The translations under genes were made by a program, and so were the position numbers. From assembly GCA_024180945.1 (NCBI GenBank), contig JAKSGN010000023.1, forward strand, positions 372,001-436,000: a DNA stretch of 64,000 bases, written 5' to 3'. Positions 55,261 to 64,000 of the stretch are shown one piece after another. The DNA is from Macrophomina tecta. Taxonomy: Eukaryota; Ascomycota; Dothideomycetes; Botryosphaeriales; Botryosphaeriaceae. Below the pieces are notes generated by a model, which did no database searches, was not told the DNA's origin, and saw nothing but the letters and a program-made list of their open reading frames with translations. Within the stretch, counting starts at the first letter, position 1. Each line of letters opens with the position of its first letter.

Positions 55261-56997
55261 ATGGGTTCTTCCGACCGCGGTCTTAAGGTCATCGGAGGTC
55301 AGTTGGAACCAGTTTTGAGTAAACAGGTAATGGTGGGATGGCCGGACAAAAGAACGGGCAGGCGGAGGTATCTTGGACGACTTTGTGGACCGGACAACGC
55401 CAAGGCCAATTTAACTCTGCATATTGGACGGGATGCGGCTCTTGAACAGCGCGTGTTAATCAATATCCACGTTCCGGTCAAACTTCATGCCTCAACCTCC
55501 GAGCGTCCCCGCAACATGTATTTGATCATCCCCGCAGAACAGTTATCAATGTCTGTGGATATACATACCGCCAGGAATGGGTCTGACGATGCGCGCCAGT
55601 ACATGGGCGAAAATCATCTAGAAGTACGCTGCGGCCTTGACGCTCCAGCCTTCGTTGTGATGCCTGTCCCGCGTCGCAAGCTGCAGAAGCCTGTGACTGG
55701 CGTCCCTGCCGAAATCCTATCCTGCTTACAGGCTCTTTCAGAAGCCAATAGTCTCGACTTATACCTTACGGCTGATGAATCCGTACAGCTCTGCCTGTCC
55801 GACATCTGCTCGAAATTACGAAGAGAATGGCCGAAGACAACCACTCCAGCCATTGACTATCGCTCAGTCTACACCAATGGATGGCGCGCTGCTGTAAATT
55901 GTTGGTCGGACTATCCCCACGATACATACGGCTCCTCATGGAACCCGCTTGTCGAAGATGCGCCTCCGCGGTACGATGATGCGGTCCTATCACCACTGCC
56001 GATTGGAGAGAAAGCCGACTCGCCTGAGTCTGATCTCGAATCGCCGATTGTTGAAACTACAAGCGGTGAAATTGAAAGATCTCTGAAGCGCAAAGCGCAC
56101 GAAGCTCTGTCTGATCAATCGGACGAGATGCAGGTGCAAGATAGTCCGTTTGGCTCAGAGCTCATCCCGACGGAAGTGTTTCCAACCCAGCTTGACGCTC
56201 ACGTTCGCGAGCATCAGCTAGAAGCAATAAATAGACCACAGAGTGTTGGCAGTGCCACAGAAGAGCCCGCGAGAGAGTCAGCAGGGAGTCTTGAACGACG
56301 TCTTCGCGCCGCAGCAGCTGCCTCCACATCGTCTGGCGATACTACTGAGACAACGTCCTGTTCCATTGTTCCGAACAGCTTTCTACCATTATCTAGCCCG
56401 CCTTTTCACCCTTCTCTATCCTGCAGCGTCGCTGCCACAACCACTTCGTACGCCAGTACCTGCGCGTTGCCCGACATCCACCCTCCCGATGACGCTGTCC
56501 CCTCCCCCCCTCCCGCCCCCCTCATCGCCTCCTCCATCACTGCGCTCAAACCCGATCTCTTCCACGACCTTGTTCAACTTATCCGTCATACGTCGAAACT
56601 CCTCCCTAATGTGCACGACGACTATCTCCCGCAGCTCCTCTGCCTCGGGCATTTCGCGCGGGAGCGTGACATCGCAGCTTTCGACGGAAGGCGGGATGCA
56701 TTGATGCGGACTGTGATCTGGCGTTGTGCCGCGGCGACGACGGAGGCGACTACAATATCTTCATGGTCAGATGATGTGGAGGCACAGGTCGAGCATGTGC
56801 GACGGTGGATGAACGAAAAGGTGTGCCGGAATGCGGACTTATACGTTCTGGCCGACTTGGTGAAGCTGCAAGCCGCAGCAACGAGGGCGAAGGAGGCACA
56901 AGGTATGTCGGGGGAGGAGTGGGAGAGGCAATTGTTCGAGAGGCAGAAGGCTGTGTGTTTTGCAGATGCGTTATACTTGTTTGGTGGGCGGGTTTGA
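55261..56997 (+). CDS. PPxY-motif family protein C, full length
   Basis: The ATG at 55261 (MGSSDRGLKVIGG) is chosen; the open frame extends 52 codons upstream but without ATG. The protein has 578 residues. The N-terminal domain (about 1-220) is beta-rich with NLTLHIGRD, VLINIHVPVKL and SLDLYL. Residues 235-241 contain PPRYDD, a PPxY motif, and SLKRKAHEALSD follows. A low-complexity Ser/Pro region (about 380-440) leads to a C-terminal helical domain (LFHDLVQLIRHTSKLLPNVH, VRRWMNEKVCRNADLYVLAD), which is also in family protein A. It is the most complete of the four members here. No catalytic motif is seen; a protein-interaction role is inferred from the PPxY motif. Confidence 0.75.
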   Translation: MGSSDRGLKVIGGQLEPVLSKQVMVGWPDKRTGRRRYLGRLCGPDNAKANLTLHIGRDAALEQRVLINIHVPVKLHASTSERPRNMYLIIPAEQLSMSVDIHTARNGSDDARQYMGENHLEVRCGLDAPAFVVMPVPRRKLQKPVTGVPAEILSCLQALSEANSLDLYLTADESVQLCLSDICSKLRREWPKTTTPAIDYRSVYTNGWRAAVNCWSDYPHDTYGSSWNPLVEDAPPRYDDAVLSPLPIGEKADSPESDLESPIVETTSGEIERSLKRKAHEALSDQSDEMQVQDSPFGSELIPTEVFPTQLDAHVREHQLEAINRPQSVGSATEEPARESAGSLERRLRAAAAASTSSGDTTETTSCSIVPNSFLPLSSPPFHPSLSCSVAATTTSYASTCALPDIHPPDDAVPSPPPAPLIASSITALKPDLFHDLVQLIRHTSKLLPNVHDDYLPQLLCLGHFARERDIAAFDGRRDALMRTVIWRCAAATTEATTISSWSDDVEAQVEHVRRWMNEKVCRNADLYVLADLVKLQAAATRAKEAQGMSGEEWERQLFERQKAVCFADALYLFGGRV

Positions 56998-56999
56998 GA

Positions 57000-57564
57000 T
57001 TCGATCCAGAATCCCGCATGTGATGACTTTTGCCATCTAGAAGAAAACGCTCTCGCGGAGCTTTCAGCTCCTTGAGTTAATAGAATGACACCAGTAAATA
57101 CTGCAAATTACTGAAGCATGCGAATATGGGTGGCATGTAATTTTTTTTTTTTTTTCGCTCTGTGCCGTCGCACCGAGAAAGCCCTGTCTAAGATCCTAGG
57201 AGAACCTGATAGGTTAGACGTACCACCGAAACTTCTAAGGTCGAGAGAAGAACGACTCCCGTTCTCGGGAAGCACTTGTGGCGTAATGCACTTAACCGGG
57301 CGCGCGAAGTTTTAACCTAATAACCACTTTAGCTTATGTAGAGAACCAGAAAGCGCAGACTAAACTTATTAAATAGTCTTAGCAGAGGCCGTGGTCTTCG
57401 GCCGATAAAATACTCGACTACAAGCCTAGAACAAAATAAGACTCTTCTTAAAGGATAACTTAGCAGGCTAATCGAGGTATTAATAAAACCTCTTATCCAC
57501 GAATACGTCGGCTAGGAAGTTATAAACTACCGTATATAGCGCTAAATTTCTAAAGAAAGGGCTA
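57000..57564. other. TpA-rich intergenic region
   Basis: No gene. From 57180 the composition becomes TpA-rich and CpA-poor like the other RIP-affected stretches. Confidence 0.4.
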
Positions 57565-58110
57565 ACCTCCCCCCCGGTGCAACGAAAAACCCTGCGTTCC
57601 GAAAAAAGCCCGAGGTACTTCGGACTTTACGCAGCTTAGTAGGTGTCTCTGTGTAGAAATTCTTATTGAACTGGGTCGCACATACTCTATAGCTATTCTA
57701 GCTACTTACAAGGCTTTCTATCTCTAATATTACGCAGGCGTATTTGTTCTCTTGCCTAATTTCTACAGGATGAGTCTTGATGCTGCGAACGATATTTCTC
57801 TACTACAGCACCATAGCTGTTTTTTATTACTAGTCGAATTTATTGAAGAGACGAATGTACACTACGATATCATACTATAGACTAAGGTACTATCAGCAAC
57901 AAGATACGTGGTGCAGCAGGCAGATCCGCCACGCAGGGCGGTACTTGCCAGCGCAGCTTTGGCCAATCTCGGCTAGCTACGATGCGCTGAGCGGTCGTTA
58001 CTAAGTACGAAAACTGCGCGTAAAGCTAGGTCAGTCTGTTTCCTTACTGTTGCGAGCAGAAACAGCAGCCAACTTTACGTTCTGCTCGATTCTTGCGCAC
58101 GGTCCACGTT
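57565..58110. mobile_element. Left part of a second TIR element copy
   Basis: It begins ACCTCCCCCCC after a TA and follows the 11222-12159 element for about 500 bp (for example GAAAAACCCTGYGT, GAGGTACTTCGGAC, AATCTCGGCTAGCTACRT), with many transitions. No right inverted repeat was found, so it is truncated or its end has decayed. Confidence 0.65.
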
Positions 58111-58316
58111 GCATCAACCTTACAAGATGGTCACCAAGTCAATGCTGGTACGTTATAGGGGTTCGTCTTAACTAGTATTTAACTCCTCTCATTTTGTAGT
58201 ATAAATAGATGCTGCCTTAGAGCCGCACGCATTATATAACTTCCCACCCACAGCAAGGATTAACGATAAGAAAATAAAACGCTATTGAAAAGTAGATAGA
58301 ATGAAGAGATACTGTC

Positions 58317-61300
58317 CTATGAAGCTGCTCTACAGAATTTTCCCTTCAAACGCATGACAATTGAGCCTTTCTTATTCGCCTGGCTGCTGCTTGCTAATGC
58401 GGATCTGTGTTCAGGACGGACGACGTCACTAAAGGGGGTCCTATCGTTGTAAATCGGTTCCTTGCTTTGCTTAAGCCCGGCTTGCTTTGCTTCTTGCTGC
58501 ATGGCTGAGAAGTTATCAAAACAGGCCGTAGCTGTTGGGTGCTGAGCACCGAGCGTCTGTTCGAAGCCGCCGCATGCTCGTTGGTATAGCTTGCCTGCAT
58601 CTTCGTATCGCTGCTGCTTGTGTAAGAGATAAGCGAGGTTGCTCACGCTCGTCAGCGTATCCGGATGCCGCACCCCCAGCTCCTTCTCCCTCCCTTCCAG
58701 CGCTCGCCGGTGCAGCTCCTCCGCCTTGCCGTACTTCCCCTGATACTGCATCACCAACGCCAGGTTGTTCACGCTCATTAGCGTATACGGGTGCTGCACT
58801 CCCAGCTCCTTCTCCCTCCCTTCCAGCGCTCGCCGGTTCAGCTCCTCCGCCTTGCCGTACTTCCCCTGATACTGCATCACCAACGCCAGGTTGTTCACGC
58901 TCATTAGCGTATACGGGTGCTGCACTCCCAGCTCCTTCTCGCACCCTTCCAGCGCTCGCCGGTTCAGCTCCTCCGCCTTGCCGTACTTTCCCTGATACTG
59001 CATCACCAACGCCAGGTTGTTCACGCTCATTAGCGTATACGGGTGCTGCACTCCCAGCTCCTTCTCGCACCCTTCCAGCGCTCGCCGGTTCAGCTCCTCC
59101 GCCTCGCCGTACTTTCCCTGATCCCGCAGCACGCTCGCCAGGTTGCTCACGCTCGTCAGCGTAGAAGGGTGCCGCACCCCCAGCTCCTTCTCGCATCCTT
59201 CCAGCGCCCGCCGGTTTAGCTCCTCCGCCTCGCCGTACTTTCCCTGATCCCGCAGCACGCTCGCCAGGTTGTCCACGCTCGTCAGCGTATCCGGGTGCTG
59301 CACTCCCAGCTCCTTCTCGCATCCTTCCAGCGCCCGCCGGTTTAGCTCCTCCGCCTCGCCGTACTTCCCCTGATCCCGCAGCACGCTCGCCAGGTTGTTC
59401 ACGCTCGTCAGCGTATCCGGGTGCCGCACCCCCAGCTCCTTCTCCCTCCCTTCCAGCGCTCGCCGGTGCAGCTCCTCCGCCTCGCCGTACTTCCCCTGAG
59501 CCTGCAGCACGCCCGCCAGGTTGTTCACGCTCGTCAGCGTATCCGGGTGCTGCACTCCCAGCTCCTTCTCGCACCCTTCTACCGCCCGCCGGTTCAGCTC
59601 CTCTGCCTCGCTGTACTTCCCCTGATACTGCAGCACCAACGCCAGGTTGTTCACGCTCGCCAGCGTAGAAGGGTGCCGCACCCCCAGCTCCTTCTCGCAT
59701 CCTTCCAGCGCCCGCCGGTTTAGCTCCTCCGCCTCGCCGTACTTCCCCTGATCCCGCAGCACGCTCGCCAGGTGGCTCACGCTCGTCAGCGTATCCGGGT
59801 GCCGCACCCCCAGCTCCTTCTCCCTCCCTTCCAGCGCTCGCCGGTGCGGCTCCTCCGCCTCGCCGTACTTCCCCTGAGCCTGCAGCACTAACGCCAGGTT
59901 GTTCACGCTCGTCAGCGTATCCGGGTGCCGCACCCCCAGCTCCTTCTCCCTCCCTTCCAGCGCCCGCCGGTGCAGCTCCTCCGCCTCGCCGTACTTCCCC
60001 TGATCCCGCAGCACGCTCGCCAGGTTGCTCACGCTCGTCAGCGTAGAAGGGTGCCGCACCCCCAGCTCCTTCTCCCTCCCTTCCAGCGCCCGCCGGTTTA
60101 GCTCCTCCGCCTCGCCGTACTTCCCCTGATCCCGCAGCACGCTCGCCAGGTGGCTCACGCTCGTCAGCGTATCCGGGTGCTGCACTCCCAGCTCCTTCTC
60201 GCTCCCTTCCAGCGCCCGCCGGTTCAGCTCCTCCGCCTCGCCGTACTTTCCCTGATCCCGCAGCACGCTCGCCAGGTGGCTCACGCTCGTCAGCGTATCC
60301 GGGTGCTGCACTCCCAGCTCCTTCTCGCACCCTTCTACCGCCCGCCGGTTTAGCTCCTCCGCCTCGCCGTACTTCCCCTGATCCCGCAGCACGCTCGCCA
60401 GGTGGCTCACGCTCGTCAGCGTATCCGGGTGCTGCACTCCCAGCTCCTTCTCGCTCCCTTCCAGCGCCCGCCGGTTCAGCTCCTCCGCCTCGCCGTACTT
60501 TCCCTGATCCCGCAGCACGCTCGCCAGGTTGTCCACGCTCGTCAGCGTATCCGGGTGCTGCACTCCCAGCTCCTTCTCGCATCCTTCCAGCGCCCGCCGG
60601 TTTAGCTCCTCCGCCTCGCCGTACTTCCCCTGATCCCGCAGCACGCTCGCCAGGTTGCTCACACTCGTCAGCGTATTCGGGTGCTGCACCCCCAGCTCCT
60701 TCTCCCTCCCTTCCAGCGCCCGCCTGTTCAGTTCCTCCGCCTCGCCGTACTTCCCCTGAGCCTGCAGCACGCTCGCCAGGTTGTTCACGCTCGTCAGCGT
60801 ATACGGGTGCCGCACCCCCAGCTCCTTCTCGCATCCTTCCAGCGCCCGCCGGCTCAGCTCCTCCGCCTCGCCGTACTTCCCCTGATCCCGCAGCACGCTC
60901 GCCAGGTTGCTCACGCTCGTCAGCGTAGAAGGGTGCCGCACCCCCAGCTCCTTCTCGCATCCTTCCAGCGCCCGCCGGTTTAGCTCCTCCGCCTCGCCGT
61001 ACTTCCCCTGATCCCGCAGCACGCTCGCCAGGTTGCTCACGCTCGTCAGCGTAGAAGGGTGCTGCACTCCCAGCTCCTTCTCGTACCATTCCAGCGCCCG
61101 CCGGTTCAGCTTCTCCGCCTCGCTGTACTTCCCCTGATCCTGCAGCACGCTCGCCAGGTTGTTCACGCTCGTCAGCGTATACGGGTGCTGTACGCCCAGC
61201 TCCTTCTCCCTCCCTTCCAGCGCCCGCCGGTTTAGCTCCTCCGCCTCGCCGTACTTCCCCTGATCCCGCAGCACGCTCGCCAGGTGGCTCACGCTCGTCA

Positions 61301-62922
61301 GCGTAGAAGGGTGCTGCACCCCCAGCTTCTTCTCGCATCCTTCCAGCGCCCGCCGGCTCAGCTCCTCCGCCGTCTTATAGCTCCCTTTCATCGACATGTA
61401 CCACGCAACATTTGTGAGGATCTGAGCTAACGCCATTAGCAACTCGTCGGTCGCTGCCTCAGCGCGAAAAAGCGACTCGACATGCGGAAGCAGCTGCTGG
61501 CAACGTGCCCAGTTCTCAAATTCTCCGGTAGGAAACTCTCGCGCCATCATCTCTACATACTCCCCCTTCCATCGCTCTGCATCGCCAGACGACGATAGCC
61601 ACACTCGCGTGCAAAACTGTACGAGAGCATGCATCTTACACATGTCTGGCTCGGCTGTTTCGGCTATAAGCGAGTACGCCCGTAGGATGTCGAAGTCCTC
61701 GATGAAAACGTCATCAGCCTCGTCTTCGTAGCCCGGTTCTACTGCAGCTCTCCTGAACTCTCGGAGTATCGACTCAGGAATGCCTTGGGAATTGAAGAAG
61801 CTCATGAGCGACAGCAGGTCGGCAGCGGAGGGCCGCTCTTGCCGGATGCGCTCAAACGACATCTGCCATGTCGTCACCACCGAGTTCGATGCGCTCCCAT
61901 CCCGACGCAAGTCGCCTGCGTCTAAATATAGGAGCTTTCTTCTCTTCGTGTCGTTCGCGCGAAACTCTTTTAGATAGGCTAGTATCGTCATGCGAGCTCG
62001 CCGGTTGATGTAGGCAGCAGCCTGGGTGATTGCAAGAGGCGTGTAATCGAGAGCACGCAGTAGATCCACCGCGCCTTCCTCGGCCGACGTGTCCTGCAGC
62101 TTATTGCGGAGAAGCTGCAAGCTTTGGCTCTCATCCATCACGCGCACCTCTCTAATTCGATTATAGCCTCCAGCCAGCCTAGCTGCTGCATCCTTGTTCC
62201 GAGACGTGATTAGAATCGATCCGTTGCGGCTTTGGGGGAGGTACGACGCTAGCGATGCCGACGCGCCTTCGAGTAGCTCGCCCTGCCCGCGCCCTCGCGG
62301 TGGGAAGAAGGTCTTGACATCGTCGGCATTGTCCAGGATCATCGTCCATCGTCCATTCGCCTCGTCGCACAGCCAGGTGTAGACTAGTCGTAGAACGTTC
62401 GCCTTTGGATCGTGACGCCCAGGAAGCGCGAGTCTGTCTGCGAGGCCTCTGTACGCTTCTTCGAACCGGATCTTGGTGCTGGCGTGCACCCAGAGCACGA
62501 ACGTGTGCGGTGTCGCATCGCGGACACTATGGGCATATTGGATGGCTAGCTGTGACTTTCTTCGTCTCGTCAGCACTGTAGTTTTTAGGAAGTAGACGTT
62601 GACATACCCCACGCCGCCGAGGCCGACGAGCGCCGCCCGAGCGCCAGGTCCGGCGCACTTGTCGCGGATCCACGCTAAGATCTCGGGCCGATCCACGAAG
62701 TCAGGGTCTGGGGCGAAAGGGACGGTGGAGAAGGGCTCGCGTTTGCGGGTGGAGCCGTCTATAGGGGTGTATTAGCCTTGTGGTGCGGGCTGCTGGCTGT
62801 TGGTTAGCGCATTCACCTTGCCCCGGCGGATAGCCGAAGTTAAAGTTGTTCGTCCCGCCGGCGGCGGCATAGGCGCCAGGAATATTGATATTGCCGTCAA
62901 GATTTCCGTGGAAGGTGCTCAT
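58317..62922 (-). CDS. NLR: NB-ARC NTPase with 22 near-identical TPR repeats
   Basis: Exons 62922-62817, 62758-62608 and 62559-58317 give 1,499 residues. Intron 1 (58 bp) runs GTGAAT...CGCTAAC...CTATAG; intron 2 (48 bp) runs GTATGT...GCTGAC...GAAG. Splicing creates FSTVPFAPDPDFVDRPEIL and then the Walker A GLGGVGKSQLA around residues 80-90. Further NB-ARC motifs are FVLWVHAST, RWTMILDNADD (Walker B), GSILITSRN and TPLAITQAAAYI. From about residue 486 to 1410 are 22 kinesin-light-chain-type TPRs of 42 residues, then a degenerate unit and an 80-residue tail. The N-terminus is only a short Gly/Asn-rich piece (GGTNNFNFG). Fungal NLRs sense non-self in heterokaryon incompatibility and immunity; here no effector domain is fused. 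Confidence 0.85.
58585..61358 (-). repeat. Tandem array of 22 repeats of 126 bp (TPR units of the NLR)
   Basis: Units of 126 bp are almost identical at the DNA level, including silent sites. Some encode identical protein (units 8 and 10; 7 and 17; 19 and 20). Variation concentrates in a few columns: the residue after ALEG (C/R/S), GV(Q/R)HP, the residue after HP (S/Y/D/N), SV(S/N/D)(N/H)LA and the start of the second helix. Confidence 0.95.
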
Positions 62923-63335
62923 TTCTGCCCTGTGCGCGGTGCTCGCATCTTCTCCCGCGAGGATGATGGAGTCAGAAAACCCAAGGGCCCTAAGCTGAGC
63001 TGCTGACCATGTCAGCCTCGCCGCCGGGGCCTCAGCCGCAGTCACACAGCCTGGCTTGTGTAACGACGGGCCTCATCTACTAGGCTTCAAAAGCTGCTCA
63101 TGGGCTAACCATAGCATCAGACGTTATGATGGAGGCGATATTTTCTTACGCCGTGCAACAAGGCAATGCTTCTAGTATTGTTCTTCACAATGAGTTCAGA
63201 TTTTCTTCATGCCGAAAAGCGAGTCGCGGAAGAATTCTAGAAGCATCGATAGGCCAATCCAGCCACGTGGCCTCTGAGTCTGCTGCCTGGCGCTGCAGCT
63301 CGTCTCTCATCCCCCATCATGATCAGCATCGTAGA
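62923..63335. other. Divergent intergenic region between the NLR and the transposase
   Basis: The first 120 bp upstream of the NLR start are open in the NLR frame but contain no ATG in that frame. No clear promoter motif or transposon terminus was recognised. Confidence 0.4.
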
Positions 63336-64000
63336 ATGGATCCCGCCAGTGCTGTGCTGTCCGAAGGCCTTGGACCCTCGAAACCTAAAACGTATACTGC
63401 CCTATCAGAGTCCAGTAATGTCCCTATCTCTACGCTGTGGCACCGCGCGCACGGACGACCCTCGAGAGAAGATAAAGCAAAGAGTCAACAGTACCTCAGC
63501 CCTTCGGAAGAGAAAGCTCTCATTGAGTACCTATTGCGAATGTCTAACAATGGCTTCCCTATTCCGATTAAATACCTGCGTCCGCTGGCGCTCGTTATTG
63601 CGCGCCAGCGCTCCTCTGTCTTCCAAGCTCCTGCGACGGACGAAACGATCCAGCCTCCTGGCAAGAACTGGCCTCAGGCCTTCTGCAACCGCCATCCCGA
63701 GCTTAAAGCGAAAAGAGTCAAGGCGCTAGATTGGAATCGGCACGACAATAACATCTACGATAAGATAAGGCACTGGTTTGAGACCATCGGGAAAGAGCTA
63801 CATGATCCCGTCGTTGTGCCGGAGAATGTTTACAATATGGACGAAACGGGAGTCATGTTAAGCATGCTTGCTTCCCTCAAGGTCCTGGTAGGTAAGGATG
63901 ACCTGCGAGCTTATAGAGGTGCAGGCGTCAAACGGACAACCGTGACGGCGATCGAGTGCATTTCTGCAGATGGCAGGTGTCTCTTCCCACTGGTAATCTG
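63336..64000 (+). CDS. Pogo/Fot1-type transposase, N-terminal part, cut by window edge
   Basis: The frame opens at ATG 63336 and stays open to the window end (221 codons). An N-terminal psq-like helix region (LSESSNVPISTLWHRAHGR) is followed by a CENP-B-type helix-turn-helix (SPSEEKALIEYLLRMSNNGFPI, GKNWPQAFCNRHPELKAK). The DDE domain then starts with VYNMDETGVMLSM, holding the first catalytic Asp, and RTTVTAIECISADG. Such transposases cut and paste elements flanked by TA. The frame is intact as far as seen, so the copy may be functional. Neighbouring frames on this strand are shadows. Confidence 0.85.
   Translation, partial: MDPASAVLSEGLGPSKPKTYTALSESSNVPISTLWHRAHGRPSREDKAKSQQYLSPSEEKALIEYLLRMSNNGFPIPIKYLRPLALVIARQRSSVFQAPATDETIQPPGKNWPQAFCNRHPELKAKRVKALDWNRHDNNIYDKIRHWFETIGKELHDPVVVPENVYNMDETGVMLSMLASLKVLVGKDDLRAYRGAGVKRTTVTAIECISADGRCLFPLVI

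Noticed and set aside
58535..60983. Plus-strand Pro/Leu-rich repetitive frames
   Set aside because: Antisense shadows of the same TPR array.
58516..61338. A 940-codon minus-strand frame rich in Gly, Ala, Arg and Glu
   Set aside because: It is a frame-shifted shadow of the 126-bp TPR array; because the unit is a multiple of three, any stop-free frame stays open through all repeats.
58585..61358. CRISPR-like or satellite array
   Set aside because: Units are contiguous coding repeats without spacers and translate as TPRs following an NB-ARC domain.
1..64000. Giant Starship-type cargo element
   Set aside because: No tyrosine-recombinase captain gene or matching element borders were recognised.
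1..64000. tRNA or rRNA genes
   Set aside because: No convincing A-box/B-box pair, cloverleaf or rRNA-like stretch was noticed by eye; a tRNAscan run would settle it.

Overview
This window looks like a gene-poor, transposon-rich stretch of a filamentous ascomycete (Pezizomycotina) genome. The evidence is short introns (about 45-120 bp) with GTANGT-type donors and CTRAC-like branch sites, a Zn2Cys6 factor, an F-box-like protein, an HMG-box gene, an NB-ARC/TPR NLR, and Copia, Tad1-like LINE, Tc1/mariner and pogo/Fot1 elements. Several element copies are rich in TpA and poor in CpA, as expected after repeat-induced point mutation (RIP). No prokaryotic features, CRISPR arrays or RNA genes were seen. 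Family names come from motifs recognised by eye; no database was searched.

Layout. 1-3581: 3' part of a Copia retrotransposon with its 3' LTR, inserted beside (probably in an intron of) a small SANT-like gene (3623-3924). 6758-7800: spliced AT-hook gene. 9646-13341: solo LTRs, a small Cys/His-motif gene (10413-10907) and a 938-bp element with terminal inverted repeats. 13380-16950: decayed LINE with a second copy tail-to-tail. 17325-17975: F-box-like gene. 21202-25763: Zn2Cys6 factor, a Cys-containing beta-rich protein and a coiled-coil gene whose intron holds a tetranucleotide repeat. 26-32 kb: mostly relic DNA with a reversed solo LTR and a broken Tc1/mariner transposase interrupted by another LTR. 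32-36.6 kb: a frameshifted hypothetical gene, a second AT-hook paralogue and a decayed HMG-box gene.

36.8-57 kb is the most unusual part. Four members of one hypothetical family (36809-38281, truncated 39235-39661, 52413-53561, 55261-56997) surround LINE debris and one very large gene (45126-50547). The intact members share a beta-rich N-terminal region, a PPxY motif and a KRKA/KRRA basic motif. The large gene, when two small introns are removed in frame, encodes about 1,768 residues: a BAH-like domain, a Ulp1/C48 peptidase domain with His, Asp, Gln and Cys all present, a Zn2Cys6-like cysteine cluster and a C-terminal ATP-grasp-like domain.

58.3-62.9 kb: an NB-ARC NLR of 1,499 residues with 22 nearly identical 42-residue TPR units, the architecture of fungal self/non-self recognition genes. 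Its Walker A motif is complete only after a 48-nt intron is removed. 63336-64000: the start of a pogo/Fot1-type transposase cut by the window edge.

The right half therefore combines a peptidase/ATP-grasp fusion, an expanded PPxY family and an NLR in one repeat-rich block. That they act together is inference from proximity only.
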